From Williamsia sp. CHRR-6 (GTDB lineage Bacteria > Actinomycetota > Actinomycetes > Mycobacteriales > Mycobacteriaceae), in contig NZ_JAHCSG010000003.1 in assembly GCF_018474015.1 (NCBI RefSeq), forward strand, positions 186,001 to 250,000: a stretch of DNA of 64,000 nt, in the 5' to 3' direction. This document shows, piece after piece, positions 37,393-45,913 of this stretch. Below the pieces are notes generated by a model, which saw only the letters and a list, made by a program, of their open reading frames with translations, made no database searches and was not told where the DNA came from. The translations under genes were made by a program, and so were the position numbers. The first letter of the stretch is position 1. Each line of letters opens with the position of its first letter.

Positions 37393-39341
37393 CCACCTGG
37401 ACACGCGCCGACTGGATCGGCTGCGTGGACCGGCTGCTCGCCGCCGTCGAACCGTACCGGTCACCGGGTGGTGCCCGCATCGACCTTCCTGGACCGGCCA
37501 GTTGTTACGGCCCGGATTCCGATGGACTGGAGGGCTTCTCACGCACCTTCCTCGCCGCAGCACTGAGAACACGCGGCGAGCAGGGGGCCGATCCAGGCGG
37601 AGTGCTGGAGCGTTACGCCCGCGGCTTGGCCGCCGGCACCGATCCTGGTCATCCCGAGGCGTGGCCGCGACCCGATCAGCTCGATCAGGCGAAGGTGGAA
37701 GCGGCCTCCATCGCGTTGGGTCTGCAGTTGACGCGACCGTGGTTGTGGGACCGACTCGACGGCGGGGTCCGCGCCCGCACCATCGACTGGCTGAGCTCTG
37801 TTGTGGGACAGCCATATCCACCGATCAACTGGGTCTGGTTCCAGGTGGTGGTCGAGTCGTTCCTGCGTGAGGTGGGCGGAGAGTGGTCGCGCGCTGACAT
37901 CGACGCCGGCCTGGCCGTACACGCCACGTTGCGACGCCCCGACGGCTGGCGCACCGATCGCGACGGCGAACGCAGCTACGACCACTACGTCGGTTGGGCA
38001 TTGCACCTGTTCCCACAGCTGTGGGTGGAACTGTTCGACGTCACCGACGGCCCCGCGCCCCTGTGCCCGGCAACGCTGGTCGACACCTGGCGCGCAGACC
38101 TGCGCGACTACCTCACCGACGCCGTGCACCTGGTGGGCGCGGACGGATCGCCACTGCTGCAGGGACGTTCACTGATCTATCGGTTTGCCGCCGCAGCTCA
38201 GTTCTGGTTGGGCGGGTGGACGGGCACCCTGGATCCGGCGGTCGCACGTCGGGCAGCCGGTCTCATCGTGCGGCACTTCGACGATCGGATCACCCACCCG
38301 CTGACCCTGGGCCTGCATCATCAGTGGCCGGCCATGCGACAGGCGTATTCGGGTCCAGGGTCACCGTATTGGGCCGCACAGGGGTTTCTCGGGTTGGCTC
38401 TGGGTCCTGAGCACCCGATCTGGCAGACCAGCGAGTCGCTGGTGCCGTCCGAGCGCGGGGATCAGCTACGCGTCGCCACCGCGCCGGGCTGGCTCATCAG
38501 CATCCATGACGGCCTCACCTGCGTACACAACCACGGCACCGATCACGCTGCAGTCGGCTCGCGCGCGGGCGATGCCCCGCTGTACGCGCGACTGGGCTAC
38601 TCGACCGCCACCATCCCCCCGTTGGTGGGCGCCACCGTGGCTGCGCCCCTGGACAATTCGGTCACCGTCGTCGACACTCGCGGGTCATCCACCCACCGGA
38701 CCGGGTTCGCGACCCTGCGGTGCGAAGTCCTTGGACACACAGCGATCGGGGTGTCGCGGGCACGCCTGCACTGGGTGGACGCCACCGCTGACGACTCCCC
38801 CGACCACGGGTCGGGTCGAACGGGATCGGTGGTCGACGGACCCGTGGTGACGGTGATGTCGGTGGTGCGGCCCGGGGTGGAGATCCGGGTGGCCCGCGTG
38901 GAATCCACCGACCGGGGATGCACCGGTCGGATACGCGTCGGCGGCTGGCCGGTGTCGGGAGCGTCTGATGCGCTCGTCGTCAGCACCGATGCACTGAGCC
39001 GCGACCAGCGGGTGTCGGTGGGCGATCTGTGTTCGACGATCGTCGGACTGCACGGACTCGACGAGGGCGGGGTACACCACGAGACCGATGTGACCCCGCT
39101 GGGGGCCGCCACCGCCACGCCGTGGCTTGCGACCGGTTCGAACGCCGAGCCGGGGACAGTGGTGGCGGCGTTGATCGCGTTGCGACGCAGTCCGATCGAC
39201 GCAATGCCCACCGCGGCCGTGCACCCCGAGGGCATCGAGGTGCGCTGGACGGCCGACGACGTGGTGTCGGTGCGGTGGCCGACGGTGGATCAGCCCGATT
39301 CCAGCCAGCCGATCAACACGTCCGCATCGGTGGCCAGCTGA
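37389..39341 (+). CDS. DUF2264 domain protein
   Basis: 650-residue protein of the DUF2264 family, recognised from its N-terminal pattern (EGFSRTFLAAALR, PPINWVWFQVVVESFLREVG, YDHYVGWALHLFPQLW). The N-terminal half looks like an alpha/alpha barrel, and a beta-rich C-terminal region starts near residue 420. No signal peptide, so cytoplasmic. Such folds occur in sugar-cleaving enzymes, and the place directly behind a sugar importer suggests action on the imported glycoside; this is inference. The start overlaps the dehydrogenase by 4 bases. The 3' end overlaps the convergent isomerase gene by 52 bases. Confidence 0.8.
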   Translation: MTTWTRADWIGCVDRLLAAVEPYRSPGGARIDLPGPASCYGPDSDGLEGFSRTFLAAALRTRGEQGADPGGVLERYARGLAAGTDPGHPEAWPRPDQLDQAKVEAASIALGLQLTRPWLWDRLDGGVRARTIDWLSSVVGQPYPPINWVWFQVVVESFLREVGGEWSRADIDAGLAVHATLRRPDGWRTDRDGERSYDHYVGWALHLFPQLWVELFDVTDGPAPLCPATLVDTWRADLRDYLTDAVHLVGADGSPLLQGRSLIYRFAAAAQFWLGGWTGTLDPAVARRAAGLIVRHFDDRITHPLTLGLHHQWPAMRQAYSGPGSPYWAAQGFLGLALGPEHPIWQTSESLVPSERGDQLRVATAPGWLISIHDGLTCVHNHGTDHAAVGSRAGDAPLYARLGYSTATIPPLVGATVAAPLDNSVTVVDTRGSSTHRTGFATLRCEVLGHTAIGVSRARLHWVDATADDSPDHGSGRTGSVVDGPVVTVMSVVRPGVEIRVARVESTDRGCTGRIRVGGWPVSGASDALVVSTDALSRDQRVSVGDLCSTIVGLHGLDEGGVHHETDVTPLGAATATPWLATGSNAEPGTVVAALIALRRSPIDAMPTAAVHPEGIEVRWTADDVVSVRWPTVDQPDSSQPINTSASVAS

Positions 39342-40051
39342 TCGATGCGATCGTCGATCACGAACTCCAACAACACGTCCAGGGGGCGCCCGGCAGCGCG
39401 CGCGAGGGTGATCACCGCAGTCCACAGCTCGACGCGTCGGGCCAACGGATGCCGGACGTCGGCCGGCCACCAGGAGAAGGCGTGGATCGCCACCGTGTGT
39501 CCGAGCACCGCACGCAGCCCGTCGAGTGCCTGGGCGTCGGACACCGACCGGGGCGGCTGCCAGTAGGTGCCCAGGGTGGCGGGCCGGTCGATCTCGGCGA
39601 GCAGTTCGAGGGTGGAATCGACTGTGTCGGTGAGGGTGTCGCCGTGAAACTCCAGACCAATGGTCACTCCGTGTGCGGCCGCGCGGTCGGCCAGCACCCG
39701 GGCGTCGCGCACCACCTCAGCGCGCGTGTCCGCGTCGGTGTCGGCTGATCCGAGCGAGCCCGCCCACACCCGTATTCGCGGGGCCCCGAGCGCGACCGCG
39801 GTGTCGATCACCGGGGTGGGATCGCTACTGTGACCGAGCCGTAGATAGCTGCCGTAGGCGGCCACCGCGAGTCCAGCATCGAGCGTGCGTGCGGCCACCG
39901 ACCGGGCCAGGGGCAGGTCGTGCGGGGGGACGTGAACGTCACCGCCCCACTCGATGGCCGCCAAGCCGGCGGCCGCCGCCTGCGCGATCACCGCGTCCAC
40001 CGGCTGGGCGCGCAGCGTCACCGAGCACAATCCCGGTCTCAGATCAGACAC
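39290..40051 (-). CDS. Sugar phosphate isomerase/epimerase-like TIM barrel (first)
   Basis: 253-residue xylose-isomerase-like TIM barrel. Metal-site candidates are Glu in AIEWGGDVHVP, Glu-His in IGLEFHGDTLTD, His in VAIHAFSW and Glu near the end in VLLEFVIDD. The GTG at 40051 has no clear Shine-Dalgarno; TAGGGT on the minus strand (40063-40058) would give a leaderless mRNA. A 14-base palindrome of LacI type sits just upstream. The gene lies 54 bases after the LacI stop on the same strand. Together with the Gfo/Idh gene this suggests epimerisation or cleavage of an oxidised sugar. Confidence 0.8.
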   Translation of the reverse strand: MSDLRPGLCSVTLRAQPVDAVIAQAAAAGLAAIEWGGDVHVPPHDLPLARSVAARTLDAGLAVAAYGSYLRLGHSSDPTPVIDTAVALGAPRIRVWAGSLGSADTDADTRAEVVRDARVLADRAAAHGVTIGLEFHGDTLTDTVDSTLELLAEIDRPATLGTYWQPPRSVSDAQALDGLRAVLGHTVAIHAFSWWPADVRHPLARRVELWTAVITLARAAGRPLDVLLEFVIDDRIDQLATDADVLIGWLESG

Positions 40052-40065
40052 AGGGTCACCCTACT

Positions 40066-40079
40066 GGAATGCGCATTCC
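40066..40079. promoter_or_regulatory. LacI-type operator GGAATGCGCATTCC
   Basis: Perfect 14-base palindrome with central CG pair, the form bound by LacI-family repressors. It lies between the likely -10 and -35 of the isomerase gene. It shares the pattern GGAAWGCGCWTTCC with the palindrome at 41234-41253, so both are probably bound by the LacI protein encoded between them. Confidence 0.75.
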
Positions 40080-40105
40080 CAGACGCCGCGTTCGGGGTAT
40101 CACGG

Positions 40106-41143
40106 TCACAACCTCGTGCTTGCTCGCAGCTGCACCCGACCGCCCACCACGACCCGTCCCCGCCCCGACTCCGGCGTCGCGAGCGAATCGGTCGATGACG
40201 CCGATTCGAGCGCCAGCTCCAGGGCCCGGCGACCGAGATCGGCGAGTGGAAGGGCGACGGTGGTCAGCGCCGGGCGGATGTCGCGTAGCACCGGGATGTC
40301 GTCGAAGCCGGCCACCGCGATGTCCTCGGGCACCCGCAACCCTGCGTCGAGGACCGCCGACAGCGCACCGAGAGCGACGAGGTCGTTGACTGCGAACACG
40401 CAGCGCGGGCGGCGGGGGCGGTCCACAAGGGTGGCCATGGCCCGGTATCCACCGTCGCGGTCGAAATCGCATCCGACGATGTCGGCGGGCCGGGGCGCCA
40501 CGCCGAGTTCGGCGAGGGCCAACACGAAGCCCTCGGCGCGATCGCGCGCGGTGAGCAGATCCGATGGGCCGGCCAGCACACCCACCTCGCGATGACCCTG
40601 CGAGTACAGGGCTCGCGCCAACGCGCCCGCCCCGAATCGGTTGTCCACCACCACTGTCGGGACATCCAACACCTCTTGCCCGATGGCGGCCACAGCACCC
40701 CCATCGCGCCGGATGGCCGCGAGTTCGGTGCGCATCGCCGCGGTCATCTCAGCGTCGGCGGTCCGGGATCCGGCGATCACCACCGCCTGCAGCCGCTGAC
40801 GGCGCAGCATGGCGACCAGGTCGAGTTCGCGTCGCGGGTCACCCTCGGAGCTGGCGATGGTGACCAGCAGCTCGCGCGCGGTGGCCGCCGCCATCACACC
40901 GGCGGCGATGGTGGAGAAGTACGGATCGGTGATGTCGCGAACCACCAACCCGACGGTCGCGGTCCGACCGCGGGCCATCGCCTGGGCCTGGGCGTTGGGG
41001 GCGTAGTCCAACTCGGCTGCCGCGGCCAGCACCCGATCTCGCAGCTCGGGGGCCACCGTGCGTCCGGCGCTGCCGTTGAGCGCGCGCGAGGCGGTGGCCG
41101 CAGACACCCCGGCGCGGCGCGCCACCTCAGCCAAGGTCGTCAC
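40106..41143 (-). CDS. LacI-family transcriptional regulator
   Basis: 345-residue repressor. The helix-turn-helix reads TLAEVARRAGVSAATASRALNG, followed by the hinge LDYAPNAQAQAMA and the ligand domain starting VGLVVRDITDPYFS. The GTG at 41143 marks the normal LacI N-terminus; the frame continues far upstream only as antisense of the Gfo/Idh gene. Flanked by two matching palindromes, one before the isomerase gene and one in the divergent promoter toward the Gfo/Idh operon, so local control of both is likely. Confidence 0.95.
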   Translation of the reverse strand: MTTLAEVARRAGVSAATASRALNGSAGRTVAPELRDRVLAAAAELDYAPNAQAQAMARGRTATVGLVVRDITDPYFSTIAAGVMAAATARELLVTIASSEGDPRRELDLVAMLRRQRLQAVVIAGSRTADAEMTAAMRTELAAIRRDGGAVAAIGQEVLDVPTVVVDNRFGAGALARALYSQGHREVGVLAGPSDLLTARDRAEGFVLALAELGVAPRPADIVGCDFDRDGGYRAMATLVDRPRRPRCVFAVNDLVALGALSAVLDAGLRVPEDIAVAGFDDIPVLRDIRPALTTVALPLADLGRRALELALESASSTDSLATPESGRGRVVVGGRVQLRASTRL

Positions 41144-41233
41144 ATCGGTCCTGTCTGCCGTCCGACGGACATCGGTGATGTCCGAGCTGAGCCTACCCAG
41201 GTCTTGCGCGATCCCGGGGTCATCGGGCACCCT

Positions 41234-41253
41234 ATGGGAAAGCGCTTTCCCAT
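41234..41253. promoter_or_regulatory. 20-base perfect palindrome, LacI-type operator
   Basis: ATGGGAAAGCGCTTTCCCAT is perfectly palindromic over 20 bases and matches the LacI/CcpA style core GAAAGCGCTTTC. It lies in the divergent region, 41 bases before the Gfo/Idh start and 91 bases before the LacI start. Confidence 0.85.
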
Positions 41254-41293
41254 CGGATCGATCGCGATCTCGACCCGAGCCTCGAGGAGTCAC

Positions 41294-42457
41294 ATGTCCA
41301 CCGTGCGGATCATCATGAACGGCGTCACCGGCCGAATGGGCTATCGCCAGCACCTGGTGCGGTCGGTGCTGGCCATCCGCGATGCGGGCGGCCTGGTGAC
41401 CGCGGACGGACAACGCGTGCAGATCGAGCCGATCCTGGTGGGCCGCAACGCCACCAAGCTGGCCGAGATCGCCGCGCGGCACCACATCGATTCGTGGACA
41501 ACCGATCTGGAAGCAACACTGGCCGACCCGAGTGCCACCGTCTACTTCGACGCGCAGACCACCAATGTTCGCCGGGAGGCGATCCTGGCCGCACTGGCCG
41601 CCGGCAAGCACGTCTACACCGAGAAGCCGACCGCCGAGTCATATGCGGCTGCCCTCGAACTCGCCGCGGCCGCCGATCAGGCCGGGGTGATTCATGGCGT
41701 GGTGCACGACAAGCTGTACCTGCCCGGCCTGCGCAAGTTGAAGCGACTGGTCGACAGCGGATTCTTCGGCCGAATCCTGTCGGTACGTGGCGAATTCGGC
41801 TACTGGGTGTTCGAGGGCGACTGGCAGCCAGCCCAGCGGCCGAGCTGGAACTACCGGGCCGCCGACGGCGGCGGGATCGCCGTCGACATGTTCCCCCACT
41901 GGAACTACGTGTTGGAGAACATCATCGCGCCGGTGCAGGCAGTGACAGCGCGGTTGGCCACCCACATCCCGCATCGGGTTGACGAGGACGGCCACCCTTA
42001 TCAGGCGACGGCCGACGATGCCGCCTACGCGATCTTCGAACTCGACGGCGGGGTGATCGCCCAGATCAACTCGTCGTGGGCAGTCCGGGTACACCGCGAT
42101 GAACTGGTGGAGTTCCAGGTGGACGGCACCCACGGCAGCGCGGTGGCCGGCTTGTTCGCCTGTCAGGCTCAATCGCGGGTGTCCACCCCCAAGCCGGTGT
42201 GGAACCCCGACCTGCCCACCGACATCCGGTTCCGCGACCAATGGGCACCGGTGCCCGACAACGCCGAGTTCGGCAACGGGTTCGCCGAGCAGTGGCGCGA
42301 CTTTCTCGGCGACGTTCTGGCCGGACGACCGCATGCCTACGACTTCCACGCCGGGGCTCGCGGGCTGCGCCTGGCCGAGGCCGGGATCGAGTCATCGACC
42401 ACCGGTCGGCGCGTGGACGTACGCACCACGCCGGTCGCTGCGGCGGCCCGAGCATGA
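41294..42457 (+). CDS. Gfo/Idh/MocA-family oxidoreductase
   Basis: 387-residue NAD(P)-dependent sugar dehydrogenase family protein. The N-terminus VRIIMNGVTGRMGYRQHLVRS is an unusual Rossmann start with GVTGRMG. The catalytic EKP motif is present in VYTEKPTAES, and the likely catalytic His lies in DMFPHWNYVLE. GAGGAG stands before the ATG. First gene of the operon Gfo/Idh-DUF993-TIM barrel. Enzymes of this family often oxidise sugar hydroxyls, frequently at C3 or C1. Confidence 0.9.
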   Translation: MSTVRIIMNGVTGRMGYRQHLVRSVLAIRDAGGLVTADGQRVQIEPILVGRNATKLAEIAARHHIDSWTTDLEATLADPSATVYFDAQTTNVRREAILAALAAGKHVYTEKPTAESYAAALELAAAADQAGVIHGVVHDKLYLPGLRKLKRLVDSGFFGRILSVRGEFGYWVFEGDWQPAQRPSWNYRAADGGGIAVDMFPHWNYVLENIIAPVQAVTARLATHIPHRVDEDGHPYQATADDAAYAIFELDGGVIAQINSSWAVRVHRDELVEFQVDGTHGSAVAGLFACQAQSRVSTPKPVWNPDLPTDIRFRDQWAPVPDNAEFGNGFAEQWRDFLGDVLAGRPHAYDFHAGARGLRLAEAGIESSTTGRRVDVRTTPVAAAARA

Positions 42458-43626
42458 CCACCGCCGCGCCGCCCCGGCTGGTTCTGCCCGGTCCAGACGG
42501 CGATCTCGTGGAACATCAGATGACGACGCCGCGCGAGTTTCCCCGCCATCGGAACCCGCACACGGTTCGCACGGTGTTCGCCGCCGCCCATGTGGTACCC
42601 GATCCGTTGTCCGACACAGCTCCCGGCGCTCCCGCAGTGCTGGACTGGGACGCCACGCTCGCCTTCCGTCGACACCTGTTCTCCCACGGCATGGGCGTGG
42701 CCGAGGCCATGGACACCGCGCAACGTAACATGGGACTCGACTGGGCCTGCGCCGCCGAATTGATCTCGCAGACAGCGCAACTGGCACAGGAGCACGAGGC
42801 CCGGGTGGTCGCGGGGGCGGGAACCGACCACGCCCCCGAGGCCCGCACCCTGCGTGATGTGACCGCAGCCTACGTCGAGCAGGTGCAGACCGTGCAGGCC
42901 ACTGGCGCCGCCGTGGTGGTGATGGCGTCGCGCCAGCTGGCCGCAACTGCCACGTGCGCAACCGATTACGTTCAGGTCTACCGTGACGTGCTGGCCACGG
43001 CAGATCGCCCGGTGATCCTGCACTGGCTGGGTACGGTGTTCGATCCACAGCTGCACGGCTACTGGGGCTCTGATGATGTCGATGTCGCAACCCAGACCTT
43101 CCTGGGCCTGTGTCACGATCACGCCGACCGGATCGACGGGGTGAAGGTGTCGTTACTCGACGCCGACCACGAGATCCGTGTGCGCGCAGCTTTACCCGAT
43201 TCGGTGCGTCTGTACACCGGCGACGATTTCCACTATCCGGAATTGATCCGCGGCGACGGCACCCATGTCTCCCACGCGCTGCTGGGCGCATTCGCTGCGG
43301 TGGCCCCCGCCGCGTCGGCGGCGCTGGACGCCTTGGCCGCGGGCGACGTGGCCGGCTACGACCGTGAGATGGCGTCCACCCTGCCGCTGTCACGGCACAT
43401 CTTCAGCGCCCCCACCCCGTACTACAAGACGGGTATCGCGTTCATGGCGTGGCTGTGCGGACATCAACCACGCTTCTCCATGGTGGGTGGGATGGCCACG
43501 GCCCGATCGGTGTCGCACCTGGTGGATCTGTTCCGGCTGGCCGACGAGGCAGGTCTGTTGATCGATCCCGACCTTGCTGCGCACCGCATGTCGCTGTTCC
43601 TGGAGTTGAACGGGGTGGAGCGATGA
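42454..43626 (+). CDS. DUF993 TIM-barrel protein
   Basis: 390-residue protein of the DUF993 family, related to dihydrodipicolinate-synthase-like aldolases. Blocks seen: VFAAAHVVPDPL, AVVVMASRQLAA, VILHWLGTVFDP, DRIDGVKVSLLDADHEI (Lys in GVKVS is a Schiff-base candidate) and LYTGDDFHYPELI. The ATG overlaps the Gfo/Idh stop, and the stop overlaps the next gene. A lyase or aldolase step on an oxidised sugar is a reasonable guess; there is no direct evidence. Confidence 0.82.
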   Translation: MTTAAPPRLVLPGPDGDLVEHQMTTPREFPRHRNPHTVRTVFAAAHVVPDPLSDTAPGAPAVLDWDATLAFRRHLFSHGMGVAEAMDTAQRNMGLDWACAAELISQTAQLAQEHEARVVAGAGTDHAPEARTLRDVTAAYVEQVQTVQATGAAVVVMASRQLAATATCATDYVQVYRDVLATADRPVILHWLGTVFDPQLHGYWGSDDVDVATQTFLGLCHDHADRIDGVKVSLLDADHEIRVRAALPDSVRLYTGDDFHYPELIRGDGTHVSHALLGAFAAVAPAASAALDALAAGDVAGYDREMASTLPLSRHIFSAPTPYYKTGIAFMAWLCGHQPRFSMVGGMATARSVSHLVDLFRLADEAGLLIDPDLAAHRMSLFLELNGVER

Positions 43627-44528
43627 GCACGACGGTGCTCGATGTCCCCTCGGGGACCCCTGCGCGCGTGGCGACCCCGCGACCAGGCGATCGGCGATTG
43701 GGGCGACTGTCGTTGAACCAGCGCAGCATCGCATCGTGGTCGGTGGCGCAGACGGTGGCGGGCTGCGTGGCCGCCGGGGTCCCGTCGGTCGGACTGTGGC
43801 GTGAACCGGTGGCCGCGGCCGGGCTGGCGGTGTCTGCGCGGATGGTGGCTGACGCCGGGCTACGGGTGTCCTCGTTGTGTCGCGGCGGATTCCTCACCGC
43901 CGCAGAACCCGAGCGACAGCGGGATGCGTTGTCGGACAATCGACGCGCCATCGATGAGGCGGTCACCCTGGGCACCGACACCCTGGTGATGGTGGTCGGC
44001 GGGTTGCCGGCCGGGTCGCGAGATCTGGTCGGGGCGCGTCGGCGCGCGGAGGATGCGATCGCCGAGTTGGTCCCGTACGCGCGGGCACGCGGAGTGCGCC
44101 TGGCGCTGGAGCCGATGCATCCGCTGTACGCCGCCGATCGTGGAGTGTTCTCCACACTGGCCCAGTCCCTGGACGTGGCCGAGCGGTTCGCGGTCGACGA
44201 GGTCGGCGTGGTGGTCGACACCTTCCACCTGTGGTGGGATCCTGTGCTACCCGCGATGATCCGGCGCGCGGGTCCGCGGATCGCATCATTTCAGCTGGCC
44301 GACTGGATCACCCCGCTGCCCCCGGATGCGTTGCTGTCGCGTGGGGTCCCCGGCGACGGACACATCGATTTCGCCGCCATCACCGGCATGGTCGTCGATG
44401 CGGGCTATCGCGGCGATGTCGAGGTGGAGATCTTCAACGGGGATCTGTGGGCGGCGGCGGGATCGGACGCACTGGAAACCATCATCCGGCGCTACGTCGA
44501 ACTCGTCGCCCCGCATCTGCTCGCCTGA
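43623..44528 (+). CDS. Sugar phosphate isomerase/epimerase-like TIM barrel (second)
   Basis: 301-residue xylose-isomerase-like protein. It has RLSLNQRSIASW at the first strand, VSSLCRGGFL, RLALEPMHPLYA (metal Glu), VGVVVDTFHLWWDP (metal Asp and His), SFQLADW and a C-terminal DVEVEIFNGDLW (metal Glu). The four metal-ligand blocks are complete. It overlaps the DUF993 gene by 4 bases. Likely epimerase or isomerase in the same pathway; distinct from the first TIM barrel at 39290. Confidence 0.85.
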   Translation: MSTTVLDVPSGTPARVATPRPGDRRLGRLSLNQRSIASWSVAQTVAGCVAAGVPSVGLWREPVAAAGLAVSARMVADAGLRVSSLCRGGFLTAAEPERQRDALSDNRRAIDEAVTLGTDTLVMVVGGLPAGSRDLVGARRRAEDAIAELVPYARARGVRLALEPMHPLYAADRGVFSTLAQSLDVAERFAVDEVGVVVDTFHLWWDPVLPAMIRRAGPRIASFQLADWITPLPPDALLSRGVPGDGHIDFAAITGMVVDAGYRGDVEVEIFNGDLWAAAGSDALETIIRRYVELVAPHLLA

Positions 44529-44544
44529 GCTGCGGCATCGGCGA

Positions 44545-45900
44545 TCACGCCCCGACCGCGAGATCGATCACCCGTAACGGAGAACGGCCGGCTTCTTGTC
44601 CAGGCTCCTGGAACATCACCGACAGCACGCCCGAACGCAGCCGGGACCTGTCGACGGTGCATTCGGTGAACGAGTCGACACCGGCGCCGTCGAACACGAT
44701 CGACCAGTCCAGCCAGTTCGCTGCGGCCGACGCCGCCGCGACACGTCCGTCCGGGAGCACCGCGTAGGCGGTGTCGTCCTCGGCGATCACCAGCTGGGTG
44801 CGCCCGAACCGTCCGGACTGCACACCCAGTTCGGTTCGTTGCCAGGTGTGTGCGACGCGCACGAGGTGCACCGGACGCGCGTGGTCACGGCGCTGGGTCA
44901 CGAAGTCGCTCACCACCGGACGTGTCTGCGGCGGCACGTAGCTGATCATGACATGGGGTCGACCGGCGGAGTCGACGGCTTGAGACTCCTGGTTGATCAG
45001 CGCGTGATCCGGGCCCAACGCATCGACGACATGACCTGGGGTGCCCCAACTCACCACAAGATCACCTCCGGTCCGCGCCGCGAGCTCACCACCGTCGGTG
45101 TACCAGGTGGACCCCAGATCATCGGAGTACACGTATCCGGTGTCGTGATTGGCCAGGCCACCTGGATCACTCAGAACCGTTCCGCCACGTGCTGATTCGC
45201 GCCAGGTGAAGGCGGCGTGTAGTCGCCCGTTTCGGTCGAGATCCAACCCGTGCAGGTAGGCGTTACGGGTGTGGTTGGTCCGCCCGTTGGGAGCCACGTA
45301 GCGACCGGTGGAACCGGTCCAGGCGCCTCGAGTAGTCCACTTCGACTGTGTCGGATCGTATTCGGCGAGCTCACACACGCCGCCGCCGGAGTGCCCGGTG
45401 CGGTAGGACAGCAACAGTCCACCGGCAGGCGTGCCCACGAACTGCGGATAACTGATGCCCCCGAGATCGACGCCACCGAGCGTGCGTTGCACCACCGCAA
45501 AGGATTCCCGACCCCACGGCGCAGCACCGTCGACGAGATGTGGATGCGACACCGTGTAGTAGACGGGCGTGTCATGGGTGTCCATCGCCACGTGCAGGCG
45601 TCCGTCACCGCGGGAGACCCCCAGGGAGATGGTGTTGTGTGAGTCCACCGCCGAGAGATCATGATCGAACGCAAAGGTCTGCCATGGGCCGACCGCGTAA
45701 CCCTCGACCGCACGCCTGGACAACCGAACCCCACGATCGCTGCCGTACCAGGCGGTGTATTGATGACCACCCGCGGTCACCAGCGAATCACGTTGGAAAG
45801 ATGCGACATTGGGGACACCGCTATAGGTCACCTCGAACAGCGCTGACTCGTCGAGCACGGTGATGCCCAATGTGGTCAACGTCGGACACGACCGCGACAC
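44545..45900 (-). CDS. BNR-repeat (BNR_4-like) family protein
   Basis: About 451 residues, beta-propeller-like. Features are YTAWYGSDRGVRLSRR, a SHNTISLGVSRGDGRLHVAMD block, SYPQFVGTPAGGLLLSYR, a RNAYLHGLDLDRNGRLHAAFTWRE-type blade (positions about 230-253) and YSDDLGSTWY (Asp-box-like). Families with this pattern include sialidase-like hydrolases and some polysaccharide lyases. No signal peptide is visible from any start, which is odd for such an enzyme. GTG 45900 is chosen for the AGGTG site before it; GTG 45858 or nearby TTG codons are possible. It lies 13 bases after the crotonase stop on the same strand. Confidence 0.7.
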   Translation of the reverse strand: MSRSCPTLTTLGITVLDESALFEVTYSGVPNVASFQRDSLVTAGGHQYTAWYGSDRGVRLSRRAVEGYAVGPWQTFAFDHDLSAVDSHNTISLGVSRGDGRLHVAMDTHDTPVYYTVSHPHLVDGAAPWGRESFAVVQRTLGGVDLGGISYPQFVGTPAGGLLLSYRTGHSGGGVCELAEYDPTQSKWTTRGAWTGSTGRYVAPNGRTNHTRNAYLHGLDLDRNGRLHAAFTWRESARGGTVLSDPGGLANHDTGYVYSDDLGSTWYTDGGELAARTGGDLVVSWGTPGHVVDALGPDHALINQESQAVDSAGRPHVMISYVPPQTRPVVSDFVTQRRDHARPVHLVRVAHTWQRTELGVQSGRFGRTQLVIAEDDTAYAVLPDGRVAAASAAANWLDWSIVFDGAGVDSFTECTVDRSRLRSGVLSVMFQEPGQEAGRSPLRVIDLAVGA

Positions 45901-45913
45901 CGGAGCACCTGAG

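Noticed and set aside
41144-41611. 156-codon upstream extension of the LacI frame
   Set aside because: It covers the operator palindrome and the Gfo/Idh coding region. The helix-turn-helix of LacI proteins is at the very N-terminus, which fits GTG 41143.
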